Assembly (NCBI GenBank): GCA_026874595.1 | Contig: CM049313.1 | Coordinates: 18,411,508-18,475,507, forward strand | Length of the DNA: 64,000 bases | Reading direction: 5' to 3' | Source: Sipunculus nudus | Lineage: Eukaryota > Annelida > Sipuncula > Golfingiida > Sipunculidae | Shown: positions 10,991-22,930 of the stretch, in pieces | How the letters are laid out: each line of letters starts with the position of its first letter | Position numbering within the stretch: the first letter of the stretch is position 1 | The notes under the pieces: model-generated | Told to the model about the DNA's origin: nothing | Database searches by the model: none | What the model saw: only the letters and a program-made list of their open reading frames with translations | Program-made: the position numbers and the translations under genes

Positions 10991-11094
10991 GTTCCACACC
11001 AGCAGCCTCCATTTGTTCTCCTGTACCTCCTGCCTGCTCAGCTCATTCAGCCAGTCCTCAGGTGTGTCAAACATTGGTGGCTGACCCCCAGAAT
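10968..11094 (-). CDS. MTMR10/12-like: MTMR10/12-like exon 9 (start of phosphatase-like domain)
   Basis: One hundred twenty-seven nt, phase 1 to 2, residues 214-255. Contains MFDTPEDWLNELSRQE and then NKWRLLVWNQEYRDCQ. 'W(K/R)..N..Y..C..(L)P' is the conserved entry of the myotubularin phosphatase domain; MTMR12 has 'MFDTLKDW' here. Acceptor ctgtag, donor AAAG|GTAAAA. The last 18 nt and the donor are repeated about 37 times in the next intron, and an in-frame TAA lies immediately after the donor, so failure to use this site would truncate the protein. Confidence 0.93.
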
Positions 11095-12372
11095 CTACAG
11101 AGATCGAAATACAACAATTTATAACACAGGAAAATCAGGGCTGGTGTAGTAAATATCAGCATACTGATAAAATGTTTAATGCAACAAGACTGATACAGAA
11201 TTGACAACTCTGAAAAGAGTGAATATAATTAACGATAGCCCTGACAAAAATTAATTTAAAAATAAAATGCAATTTCATTTAATATTATTCACATGGCAAA
11301 ACAAGGGTTAAGATCATTCTTAATTAACAAGCTAATTTGTGGAATTTATGCCCTCCACTTGCACCTCTTGTTATTTCAGCTTCCTGTGATCTTCATGGTT
11401 GCCTAATCAATATCTTTTAGTTTTTATTTTCCCCTAAAGATGTCTCCATATGTCATAGAGCCTGTGTTTTAGTTTTCATTGTCCCCTGAAGATGTCTTCA
11501 CATGTCATAATTTTATTGTGAATTGGGAACATAAGGGAAATTTTTGTTTTGTTTTGGAGCTTGTTATAATAAATTTTCAGACAGACCCTCCAAAACAAAT
11601 CCCAACCAAGGTATGCATGTGAGCAAACACTGACCCAAATTTGAATGAATTGGATAATACTGAGGAAAGTTATTGCATGGAAACAAAAACCTACACTCCC
11701 GAGGCAGCGGAAATCTTGCGCTTCTAAAGAAGCTACTAATTTTCAGGCTGCCTGCTTTGACCGTTTATGATGCACTTAAACACCAGATGGTGCACATGGG
11801 CCTGTCTGCTGAAAAAAACTACTGATGTGCCTATCAGCCAACCAAATGCAAATCAACAAACACTCGACAGGCATCAGGCTCCGCCCAGAAACCCCGGGGC
11901 AATTCTCTCTGAGCCTGTGGCCTGTTCAAATGGTCGCCAGGGCGTTGAGCTGTCATCCAAAACAAAATGAACAACATTGGCTTCGTGTATTACTCGCTTG
12001 GCTGGTAAACCATTTTGTCTTCCAGCACCGGGCCTCATCTGATTGCACCAAAATACAGTACTCCCCTCTGGTGTAGAGATTCAGGATACAAGGTCATAAC
12101 AAACAGCACTTACGATATAGGTAGTTGGCCTATGGGTAAAGCGCTGTGTAAAGAGAGTAACAAAAACCTGACGGAAAAACAGACATAGAGACAGATAGAC
12201 AAACCCAAATTAATGTACCCCTTCTGCAGAAGCAGTGGGACAAAATTCCCCCTAAAGGGGTGGATCCACATACAAACATTTGTGGAAGAGAGTATACACA
12301 AAAGTTTGTTTATCTGAATGATTTTAATGATAGAGAAGAATGCAATAAGAATACAGTAATCAAGATAAAAGG
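11095..12372. other. Intron between exons 9 and 8
   Basis: No gene seen. The MITE-like element 12373-12563 follows; 12564-13001 also holds nothing recognisable. Confidence 0.6.
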
Positions 12373-12563
12373 ACAGTAGAACCTCTGAATTATACGGATA
12401 CTGATGGAACTGGACATGCTGCCTGCAAACCAGAGGTGTCCCTCTGGTGTCCTAAGTAGAGAGGTAAAAGATTTCTGGACCAGCTTTCAAGGGACTGCCT
12501 GAAGTGGCCGTAAATATGAGGTGCCCTGAGTACAGAGGTGCCTGTAAGGAGAGGTTTCACTGT
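12373..12563. mobile_element. Short TIR element (MITE-like, ~190 bp)
   Basis: Ends 'acagtagaacctct' and, inverted, 'acagtgaaacctct'. The interior has repeated 'gaggtg(c/t)cc' blocks. It lies in the intron between exons 9 and 8. Confidence 0.6.
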
Positions 12564-13001
12564 ATACATGCAGTGTATCAAAAGGATTCGGTGCAAGCCT
12601 AAGGTCCATGCAAAACAGAAAAATAATTACCGACAAAAGTTGGCAAAGTTGTATAGCACACAAAGACAATTATTCACAGATAGTAATGGTTAGAGTTTTG
12701 ATATAATTAATATTGTGTATGATGGCAGTGAAGTGGGTGACTGTGATACAGATGAGGAGATTACATATGGTGGCAAGAATGTAAGGTCAATGGAGTGTGA
12801 ATACGTCAGGGGCAGCTTTATGTAAAATATTTTGATGCGATGATAATTAATCCTGCATATCTATGTTTGTACTGTATTGTGATGTCACACAATAGTAAAG
12901 TTTCTGTACCATGTACAGCTGAAAATCAAGAAGAAGTACACATCTAGAATTCTGAACCTTTGCACATTTATTCATGAAATATATGAAAGTGTATAACTTA
13001 C

Positions 13002-13089
13002 TGGTGGCTCCTGTCTCTCCTTGGTAATCAAAGGCAAATATAAGTTCCAGCCTTTGAGGAAAAGCATGATGTACAATGGCATCCACTAT
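13002..13089 (-). CDS. MTMR10/12-like: MTMR10/12-like exon 8
   Basis: Eighty-eight nt, phase 0 to 1, residues 185-213 (IVDAIVHHAFPQRLELIFAF then DYQGETGAT). Acceptor tctttgcag, donor CCA|GTAAGT. This is the C-terminal helix of the GRAM domain ('IV..I.HH.....L..LF.F.Y') and the start of the linker to the phosphatase-like domain. Confidence 0.93.
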
Positions 13090-13148
13090 CTGCAAAGATT
13101 GATTAATTTCATCATGATTGTATCAAAATGACTCAAGATGTCTGGATA

Positions 13149-16100
13149 AAAACAAGGGACCCATGGGTCACGGCGCTCAGCTGATCGTGATTGAACTATA
13201 AATGTTTCTCCACTGTGATACTATATCGAGTCAATAAAGCTTATGAATATCATGGACATGTTGGGCTTTTATAAAAGAATGTAATGTAATATGTGAGTAA
13301 ATGATAAATGAAATTACCTGACTGATGGATTAATAGAGTCAAATATAGTGGTTTATTTTTTATTTATTTAGGAGGGGTTGAAAACTGTGATATATTTGAG
13401 CAAAATGAATGCAATGACAGCAGTAATAAGCAGTAGTAGAATGATGATAAGGCTATTTGTTGAAGGATCTAAAGTGTATGGTAGTCTGCAAGCTTTCAAT
13501 TTGACAGATATGATGTTATGATTAACTATGCTGATGAAGTGATTTATGAATTTGTGACTGTATGACACAATATCTCTTTAGTCATGACAAGGTATATTAT
13601 TGTGATGCCCACTATGTCTACATATTACACAATATTGACATAATTTCTGGCATGTACATAGGTACCTATGGACGAATAGTTATACAAAATATTAAAGTAT
13701 GAATATATCTGATTCATCTTGTTCTTGCTTATTGAGGCTGACTTTGGGATGGGGTTCGGAGAAGGGAAAAGTGAAGGGCAGCACGAAGGTGGATGTAGAA
13801 ATATTCTATTGTAATGTTTTTCATTCATATAAGAATATGAAAAGCTAAGAGGAAAGGGGCCCTCCTACTTGGTTATGGTAAAGTTCTAAATATATGATTG
13901 CAAACTAATACTCTGACAAGACTGTCATGAAGAAAAACAGTAAAAGTTTTGAGATACTGTGATGCATATGAAAATTTACAGATGGACAGGCAAGTGGACA
14001 GAATGGACTAATACCTTTATTTCACTTACAAGGGAATAATGCATTTAAGTTTATATATAATCCTAATCATATCCACTTTTCCATTAAGAAGTTTTTATCT
14101 GAATCATTTTTTTATTTACAGGTTTTATAAATTTTTAATAAAAAACCTGAAAATATAAGTTAAAATATTAGAATTGTTGCAAAAGTTGCAATCATCATAT
14201 ATCCAGAGTGTAGCTCATATTGGGTCATATTATGCATACACATATATTTTATTATTTTTAAATCATAAATGTTTAAACTGAATTTAAAAGAAAATAATGC
14301 CACAACATGGCATCTACAAGAATATTCCTTGAATCACTATTAAAAAGTTTTGCACATTGGAGTTTTCAGTACATGCTTAATTTTATTCACCAAAATAAAA
14401 TAAAAGATTCAGTAAATTTGATAAAATAAAACATCTTTTCAAATAAAGTATACACACTGTTGGTTGAATGAGGGACAAACAATATCATTGTGCTAATTAC
14501 TATCCCAGTTTTAATTTATTACTGGAATTTATAGTCAATTTCACCCCTGGTGAAGTTTTTACTCTTCTGAAGGAATTACTTATCTCATGAACATCCACAC
14601 TTTCATAGCAATACACCACTTTGTGGACACAATTAAATGTACACTTTAATCATTGTAACCCTGGTGGTACAATACAAAATCTAAAATGTAGCATAGCCTA
14701 GAATAAGAATGAATCAAATACAGAAAATAATAACATTCATCTAGTTTATGCACCATCTTGGGGGGGGGGGGGGGGATGCAGGGCAGAGGGGAAGCCTGCT
14801 GGTAGTGGCCAAGCTGACCCAAGGCAAGCTGCCTGGGGTGGGTTACATAATGCAAGTGAAGGCTGTACTACTAGGTGGGCTAGATGTAAACAACACTTGA
14901 CATGGTGTATGAAAACATGAATAAAAGCTATTCTTTCCAATAAATTTCTTTGAAATTTCAGAATTTAAAAGATTAAATCCTTATGTATATATGCTGTGAA
15001 AATTAAATCAATAGTGCCAAAGTTGGACAAAATTTAAGGTATTGATTTTTTATTTATGCTAATAACTTGAAAAATTTGCAAAATTCAGATCTAATTTTGG
15101 GTAAACAATTGAATCTTGATTAAATAAAGTTATATTCCTGAAAAAAAGTCTCTAGGTTCAGCAAATTCTCATGTAAGGTGAGTAAATATATTTCCTGATT
15201 TTTTTAAAAATTGCATTATGTTTTGGCCAATAACTTCAAAATAATACCCAATACTGACCTTATTGTTGGTATGTTCATAGAAAATGTATGAAAGAATGTG
15301 AATACTAAATACGATCAAAAACAGATCAGTGGTTTTGATATAAGGCAGCCTTGAAGTGTAACAATGGCTTTTTTTTATGGAAAACGGAGTTTTTTTCCTT
15401 AATATCTCGAAGGAACGAAGTCCTAATGACCCAATTTTCAGTATGGTAGGAGATTTTGGGGACATCTAAAATTATGCCAACAGCCTGGGGAGCATAGAGA
15501 TGTGCACTGAATGACCTACAGTCATCAAAGTGGACTGCTTGACAATGTAAGGGAATACAACAATAGCCTCCAAAAAAATTCAATAACTAGCCTAATTTTG
15601 CAGCTTTTATTTTCAAATTTCAGATTTTAACAGATTAAATCCTTATGTATACATGCTGTGAAAATTAAATCCACAATAATTACAGGAAAAAAAAGTTGGG
15701 CAAAATTTAAGGTACCAATTTTATATTTTTGCCAATATTTAAAAAATTTAACAGAGTTTGATCTAATTTTTGTTAAACAAATAAATATTGATTAATTAAA
15801 GTTGTATTACTGGAAAAAAGTCCCTACCTTTAAAACTTTTGGTCTTAAGTGACCAAATATCTTCCTGATTTTTTTACAAAGTCCATTATGTTTGGGCCCA
15901 TAACTTTTTTAAATTATATAATACTGACTTAATATCTGGCATGTACATAGGAACTTTATAGAGGAATATTTATGGTAAATATAAAGAAAACCAGATGAGT
16001 GGTTTTGAAATTAGGCAGTCCTGAATTGTGAAAATAGATTTCTAATAAAAATTGAGGTTTTTCCTTAATATCTTGAAGGAACGAAGTCCTATTGACCCAA

Positions 16101-16306
16101 TTTTCGGCATGGTAGGAGATTTTGGGGACATCTAACTGTATGCCGAGTTTCAGATTCGTGGGTCCAACGGTGTCGAAACGTGCCAGTCTTACAGACAGAC
16201 ATCTGGACGGACATCCGGACAGACGGACAGATGGACAGACGGACGGACGACAGACAATGGACCACGACTATAGCTCAGATGACTTATAGTCAGTGTGAGC
16301 TAAAAA
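13149..16306 (+). mobile_element. 3.2-kb interspersed repeat, full copy A
   Basis: Starts 'aaaacaagggacccatgggtcacgg' and ends 'gacttatagtcagtgtgagctaaaaa', matching copy B at 27021-30287 over its whole length. Both ends carry GCTCASCTGA and CTATAA in inverted orientation. The 3' part holds two diverged tandem copies of a unit of about 660 bp (14955-15480 and 15612-16140). A GACAGACGG-rich tract (16191-16255) and a terminal hairpin follow. I see no conserved protein; the element is probably non-autonomous. It occupies most of the intron between exons 8 and 7. Confidence 0.85.
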
Positions 16307-16636
16307 ATTAACAATGAAATATTAATGATGAACTAGATCATGCAAAATGAAATTCAGGTAAATATAATAAAATAGGATTGTTAAAGCTTACTTCCACTAG
16401 CAACAGAGAAGTTATGGCTAGAATGGCTTTTTGGCATGAAATGGTGTAAAAACAGATATATGTCTCCCCACCATTGGCCATCCCAAAATGTGAGGGGGGG
16501 GGGGGGGAATGCACTGGCTAAAATGTGAAGGTCTTCCAAAAAATATAAATATCTGCAGATTTGACCTTGAAGATCAAGGTTAATGTCAACAGTTTTCATT
16601 CTTCAATGTGTGATGGAAAGAGCTTTAGTGTGAATA

Positions 16637-17963
16637 TACAGTAGAACCTGTCGTGAGGAGACACCTTTGGGATATCGCCATAGTGTCCCTACATTGCAGG
16701 TGTCCCTTCATAAGAGGTAGGGACAGATGTGGGCAGGGATAGTGATTTCTGTATGAAGATTCATTCACAAATTAAAACAGAAAAATCACATACCTATAAA
16801 TATATAAAATAAAATGTTTTTTAAATCAATTATATATGAAAAAAAAATTAAATAAAAAAATAATGAAATGGAGGATCAAGAGTAAAATTTCATACAAATA
16901 GATAATTTACTAAAAAAACTTTTTAAAACAAATTTTTATTTAATAAAATATGATTATTATAATATTTCTTAATTACATATTGTTCCTGAATAAACAAATA
17001 AATATGACTAAAGTCATCCCACAAACCTCTGGTATGGCCAAACTTACATGATAGGAGAATATTTGGAATAAAAGATAAGGGTGTCATTAAGATATTGCAT
17101 TAATTTCAATTTTTAAGGAACAATTAATATTATGCAACATTCTTTCCTCAGCACTGAAGAGTAAATTTAGGTCTGTCAAAAGAACTAGGTCTCTGGATGT
17201 CCCTTATGTACAGTCCACAGGAAATCATTCAAATCCAGGCACCTCAAACTCAATATTGGAAGGAAATCAATTTTCAACATCAAAATTTTATCCCAACATT
17301 GATATTATAACCAGATGCTTCAAATTTAGCAGTGTTTCTGTCAAGATTTACATAGCCCTGACTAGGCTTCACATCAGGCAGACGAACAATATGGCAGAAA
17401 CGCTTGGCTGATCAGGAGCATTCGGTGGCCTTTGGCAGCTGTTGCCCGCTGGAGCTACTCAAAATCAAATTTGAACTATGAATGGTGATTTCGTCCGCTG
17501 AAATTGATTCAAATACATAAACTTCAAACTTAATATTGTAAAAGAATTAATTTTCAACATGATAATTTTATCCTGACATTGAGATTCTGACAGGATGCCT
17601 ATAAATTCAGCAGTCATTTGTCAGATTTACATTGCCATGACTGGGTCTCTAATGAGGCAGACATTCAATATGGCAGAGCACAGGAGTATTCAGGAGCATT
17701 TGGCTGCTGTCACCTACAGGTGTACCTGCAATCGTATTTGTATTATTGCACAGGTCAAATTGATCCAACTTCTTCAACTAGTGGCCGCTGATATATCAAA
17801 CTCAAGTGTCCCTTCATGACAGGATTTTGGGCCAAACATGACTGTCCCATTTAGCAGGTGTCGGCTCATGACAGGTCAATTACACGGCTTGAAATGTCCA
17901 TTGTGTCCATACATTGAAGGTGTTCACTCATCCCGGTGTCCCCTCACAGCAGGTCATGCTGTA
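16637..17963. mobile_element. 1.3-kb TIR element (MITE-like)
   Basis: Left end 'tacagtagaacctgtcgtgaggagacacc'; the reverse complement of the right end is 'tacagcatgacctgctgtgaggggacacc', giving imperfect inverted ends of about 29 bp. No transposase is recognisable. An isolated left end of the same family lies at 34403-34480. Confidence 0.65.
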
Positions 17964-18793
17964 AAGTATTAAAATGCTATGGGGGGTCATAGTGATTCTA
18001 GATTTCAGCAGAACTGACAAGGTCACCTGTTTTTGATCTAATCAGAGAACATGGATGATACGACAGGTGTGTCAAATTTTAGGGATAAATCTGAACTACC
18101 TAAAATGTTATATGTGGGTCACAATAATCATGGAATTCAGTAGCAAATATGACCTTGAAGATAAAGGTCAAGGTCACCAGTACTCAAACTCTTCCAAGTA
18201 CTCAGTGGAAACAACCTGAATGTAAAGGTTCACAAAAATTTTCATTTTGGCAGCTCTGACCTTGAAGATCATCACTATTGTCTTATAAACAGCTCTCACA
18301 ACCATATGCATGGAAAGTCTTTTATGTAGGAGCCTTCTGGGGCTCATTAGCATAATAAGGTCAAAGGGGTGAAGCATAGTGGCCAGGTCAACTGCATATA
18401 GTGTATCTTTCTACAAATTTTTCACAACCAGCAGAACAAGTTCAGAACTGTTTTCTACGATTTTATATACAAGCAAAATCTTAACAATTTTACAAGGATC
18501 TCAGGGAACATCCAACAAGTCGAAAAATCATCTTTTTTTCTTTTTTCTTTACAGATTTTAAAACAAATATGTTATTATATAAATATCAATATTTTGCCTT
18601 TAGACTTTCAACCCTATATTTGTGAATAACATTCATTAGATACTGTATATATAGTGTTGACCATTCTTGAAAGAGGCGTTTTTCATTAAGATTTCATTTT
18701 TACAATCATTTCCTTTCACAAAAACTCATATCTGAAACCCTCTAAATCAAGAGAAACCACAGTTATTAAACATAAAAGACATCTAGGACTTAC

Positions 18794-18850
18794 CGATTTT
18801 GCATCTTTCTTTGGAGAGCTTTCCAAACCAAACTGCACAATTTTGAAATC
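18794..18850 (-). CDS. MTMR10/12-like: MTMR10/12-like exon 7
   Basis: Fifty-seven nt, phase 0 to 0, residues 166-184 (DFKIVQFGLESSPKKDAKS). Acceptor attttcag, donor TCG|GTAAGT. 'CKDFKIVQF' across the exon 6-7 junction is the conserved 'CKDFRIVRF' of MTMR10 and 'CKDLRVFQF' of MTMR12, the last strand of the GRAM sandwich. Confidence 0.92.
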
Positions 18851-19327
18851 CTGAAAATAGTAAAACTTGTATATTGTTTCAAGGAGACTAATCTCTCAGG
18901 TTTCACAGTTTGTTTGTAAATGGATAGTTTTTGATTAATGAACATAATATATTTTTAAATAATTTCAAATAATTAAAAAAAAATAAGATAAAAAGCCAAG
19001 ATTATAAATACAAAAAACATCCAGAGGTCTATCTCTTGGCTACCTAAATGTCTATTATTGGAAAATAATTCTTAGCAGAGAGAGTTTATAGTAATTATAA
19101 CTGTAGATGCACTGCAACTTTATGGAATATTTAATATTTCTCAAAACAGAACAGACAAACTAATCCCATTTATTCCTTCATTTCTGACTGAAATTTGAAT
19201 TTTGCCTGAAAATATATGGTTTCAGTTAAAGCTTGAATTCCAAAGCTGCTCCAGACATGGTTTCAAAATTTTATCAAAACAGGATTTGGTTTGTTAATAC
19301 AGTGCACAGATTTTCCAAACAACTTAC

Positions 19328-19359
19328 TTTACACTGGATTTCCAGTATCTTCACAGCAC
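19328..19359 (-). CDS. MTMR10/12-like: MTMR10/12-like exon 6 (micro-exon)
   Basis: A 32-nt micro-exon, phase 1 to 0, residues 155-165 (GAVKILEIQCK). Acceptor ttgcag, donor AAA|GTAAGT. It supplies the strand that reads 'K(L)II(H/Y)CK' in vertebrate MTMR10 and MTMR12, directly followed in exon 7 by the 'D(F/L)R(V/I)..F' strand. Such a short exon is easily missed by automatic gene callers; skipping it would shift the frame. Confidence 0.87.
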
Positions 19360-21656
19360 CTGCAATTCAAAGGAAAGGTAAAATATCAGTATAGTCAAAA
19401 TTCCTCTATATAGGTTGAAAATGCAGGACCTTACAAAATTTACCATATTTATTACAGCATCATCTCTTCAACAATCCTCCTGAATAAGTAGGATCAGATA
19501 GGGGCAAACTGTGAACTCGCATCACAGGTAGACATCCAGAGTAACAGTTTACCATGAAAACTAGTATTAAATGAGTTACAATTCTGTGGGTAAGCTGACT
19601 ATCAAAAGATTCAGGCACACAGCAAACCAGAAAATAGTATTAATTGAACATTCCAGGCCTGCCAAAGGAAAATGACCAAAAAAAAAAAGAGTAAGTGCTC
19701 CAGAAAAAAGAGTAGACCTCTTTGAGTGAAAAAAGTGTAAATTTAGGGTAAATTCACCATTTTTTATCACAAATAAAGATGTGTATCAATTATCACGATT
19801 GTGAACATATATCAATGCACATTGTTTCAAAGTCAGAAACATACATGGCGCACATCTCCCTGCATGAAGATAAGAGCATTGTGTAACATGTTGAGACACA
19901 TCCTGGACTTTTGCACGCACAAAAAATTGTGAAATGTCCCATTCTAGTTTTAACTGGACTGTTAAAGAAGGAAAGAAATGGTACATATCCAAATTCTTTT
20001 ATAAAAAAGAGGATAACAAGTGTTGCTGAAAAAATTAAAATTTTGTTTAATGTACTGATAGACATAACTCAGTACCAGCTCTTATCACTAAAGCCCTGTA
20101 AAGTCTGTATGGCGAATCCCTGATATTTGCATATTAGGGTGTCACAAGGCACCTGACGATTCCCTCACATTTGCATAACAGGCCGTCATGCCTCCTGTGA
20201 AAGGCATGGTTGCTATGTGGACGCTAGCAGCAGTCCCAATGGCAATTGACAGCTTTAGTAATATTCGCACTGAAATCATGTTTTCAGAAAGTCCATACAC
20301 GGACCTTCGTGTCCTATGATATATCTCTGCTGTCGAACAATACGGTCCATAGGCCAAATGAAAGTGCATTGTAGACACTGTGGCATCTATTGTGTTCTGT
20401 GTATTTGTTAGTGTTCAAGTTACACTCGAAAGTCTTGCCCCTGTTAAGCTGCCAACACGCTGATTGCCGTGATCGTTTCAGCTCGTGTGGACCTTAACAT
20501 CTCACACTGATTGGCTGAGCTAGAGATACATTTTCCAACCAGCCTGCCTTGAAAAGCGATGGTCTGATAAACGGTGACACACTGACTCACTGAGGCTGAA
20601 TGTGGGTTGGATAAATGGTGTTGAAAGTCTTGCCGTACTCAAAATGGCCAAGGACCTTAAAATATTAAGACTGATTAAATGGGTATATAAATAGCAAGCT
20701 AGGAGCCCACAATAGGAGGTTACTGGATAACCAATGTTGGTTTAAAAAAAATATTTAAGGAAATACCACTTGCTTATTCTCTACATCACTGGGAAAGACC
20801 TTAGTTCAGCTAGGCGGTGATGTGTGGCGCTGACTGTCTGGTATGGCCCAAGTTTACCAGTCGATGAAATAAGAGGGTCAGAGAGTGGTAATTAATTTAT
20901 AGAAGTAACCTGGCAGTACCGACACTATACATGCGATACAGTAAGAGAACGTTTGGTTTTCTATGTCCGAGGCAACAATAAAGAGCCATTTCATTGACTG
21001 GGCCAGTCTAAAAAAAAAGTGAAAAAAAGAGTAATCAGCATCATTTTCAGGAAATGCTTTTAGAAAAGGAGTGACTCTTTTTTAAAAGAGTGACTGGCCT
21101 GCATTATGAACCCCTACAGCAATACCTCAAGGGAGTCATATATATTTATATGCTAAGACAAAGCCTTCAGGTCCATGTATGGACAAAAATTTAAATGTGT
21201 GAAATAGTTAATACTAAATGTAAACACTGCAGGTGCTTAAAGCTTAAGTTAATGATGCTGCAGTGACAAAAATTCAGATGCACAACAAAGGTGAACAAAC
21301 AAAATATCATATGTTTGTAACCCATAGATTTGACCTACAACATAAACTGATGGCTGAACCAACCAATGACTAGTAGAACTGTGAGATAATGAATAAATTA
21401 TAAATTAGGCAATGTTAATTAAATGATACTTAATTATTTATTAGGAATTGCTACTAAGTTCACAATTTTTTCTCCAACTTGCAAATTCATATAAATACAC
21501 AAAACCATTACAGGGAAACCTAGATTAAGCGACCACCCATGGGACTGCCAGAAGTGTTCTTAATCCATAGTGGTTTTATTTGACAGGTCGGTTATAATTA
21601 ATGTGAATGCTTTTGGTTCGTTAAAGGGTGGTCTTGATGGACAGGTGCATGGTCTA

Positions 21657-21999
21657 AAGGGGTGTTTCCATGTGCATGTATTTGCGTATATGCAGGAAAA
21701 ATCGCTCATATATATGGTGTTGTAACTTTTGTGTGTCCGTGTGTCCCTCAGCGTATATTTGATGTGCATATATGTGTAAAAATCGCCACAGGAGCGATTT
21801 TCACGCATGGAGTCTGCGTGAACTTAGGGATTTGGAGTAAAATGATGTCACTTCACCATCTTTTTGTGGAAGGCCTGCACAATCCACTGTACAAATATAT
21901 TAGTCTGAAGTTCATGCATGTAAGGCTTGTACGCATATACGTGCACATGGAAACACACCTATTTTTTCACGCATATATACACATACATGCCCATGGAAA
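21657..21999. mobile_element. Palindromic MITE-like element
   Basis: 'aggggtgtttccatgtgcatgtat' at the left is answered by 'cgtgcacatggaaacacacct' and 'catgcccatggaaacatc' at the right. The interior is rich in alternating 'cgcatatatg'. A related pair (tttccataaac / cttatggaaac) bounds 25947-26150. Confidence 0.6.
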
Positions 22000-22107
22000 C
22001 ATCTTTGTACAACTGGTGGTCTTTCTGACAAATGCCTCTGTATACTATGTATTATAAAGACCATATGATCTTAATATCCTTTCACTGCTGTAAAACTGCA
22101 CACTGAC

Positions 22108-22155
22108 CTATACTTCCACTTCCTGGCTGTATCCTCTTTTTCTTCCCTCCAGACA
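22108..22155 (-). CDS. MTMR10/12-like: MTMR10/12-like exon 5
   Basis: Forty-eight nt, phase 1 to 1, residues 139-154 (VSGGKKKRIQPGSGSI). Acceptor gtttacag, donor TAG|GTCAGT. The Lys-rich turn corresponds to the 'V...KKK' or 'NDHKRKQ' loop of the GRAM domain in vertebrate relatives. It is too short to identify alone, but phase and position between exons 4 and 6 agree exactly. Confidence 0.85.
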   Translation of the reverse strand, partial: CLEGRKRGYSQEVEV

Positions 22156-22432
22156 CTGTAAACACAAGTTATCATTCACAACATAACTTACTGACTGGCT
22201 GAACTAGTGATACATACAGAAATAACCAGCATATCAACAAGACTGACTGCACTGTAGTGTTTGGTTAAGAACTTGTAATTGTGGTTTCTGAATTTTATCC
22301 ACTCAGCTGACTGTATATAAGTGATCAGAACAATAGCAACAAGAGCATCGCAAGTTATCAAAATACACCTGTCATATGCCTTGTGACCTCTGAACTCCAT
22401 AAATATTTGTGATTAAATTTTGAAAAGAATTC

Positions 22433-22930
22433 AATTTAGGGGAGAAACTCAATTGGTAAATATTAAATATTTTCCTGTTAAGAAAAGTTCTTATAACACC
22501 TCTGTGGTGGATGTATGGCTTTGTTTACAAACAAGTTGTTAGTAAACAAAGCAATGTTGACAAGTGGAGAAACAATGTAACATAAGGTGGTTGGCTACAT
22601 TTATACAGAAGCTGAAATTTCATTAGTTGTAAAACGCCCTTTGGAAAACTTTGGGTCATCTGACTGGGCACAAGATGTCCCAGCTGATTATTCTGATGTG
22701 CCATCACATACTGTAAACAAGTGGATATATACAAAATGAACAGCCTGTGTGTGGTTGGATCGGTGTTTTCTTACCTATTTTTATGAAAGGTTTAAGGTAT
22801 TATCTTTAGTTAACAGACCTCAAATATGTGAGGCCCCTTTAAAGCCTAGTTATCTTTTGGTTTAAGGTATTATCTTTAGTTAACAGACCTCAAATATATG
22901 AGGCCCCTTTAAAGCCTGGTTATCTTTTTG
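22433..22930 (+). mobile_element. Dispersed repeat with 'agttcttataa' ends, copy 1
   Basis: Shares 'cctgttaaga.aagttcttataa', 'gttagtaaac', 'ttgtaaaac.gcctttg' and 'gg.cccctttaa' with 24727-25096, and in inverted form with 45273-45640. The terminal 70 bp (about 22790-22858 and 22859-22928) are duplicated in tandem. Confidence 0.7.

Larger units (their letters stand above)
17964..22107. other. Introns around exons 7 and 6
   Basis: Apart from exons 7 and 6 and the palindromic element at 21657-21999 I see no gene. A few 'aaggtcaaggtcacc' phrases near 18160-18260 suggest an old GACGG-type repeat. Confidence 0.55.

Noticed and set aside
10784-11149. Plus-strand open frames of repeated SVFYLCQSLYF-type peptide
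   Set aside because: They are translations of the 23-bp minisatellite; the periodic peptide follows from the repeat and has no start, splice or family support.
16191-16255. CRISPR-like or regulatory array in the GACAGACGG tracts
   Set aside because: These are simple-sequence tracts in the tails of interspersed repeats, without spacers.
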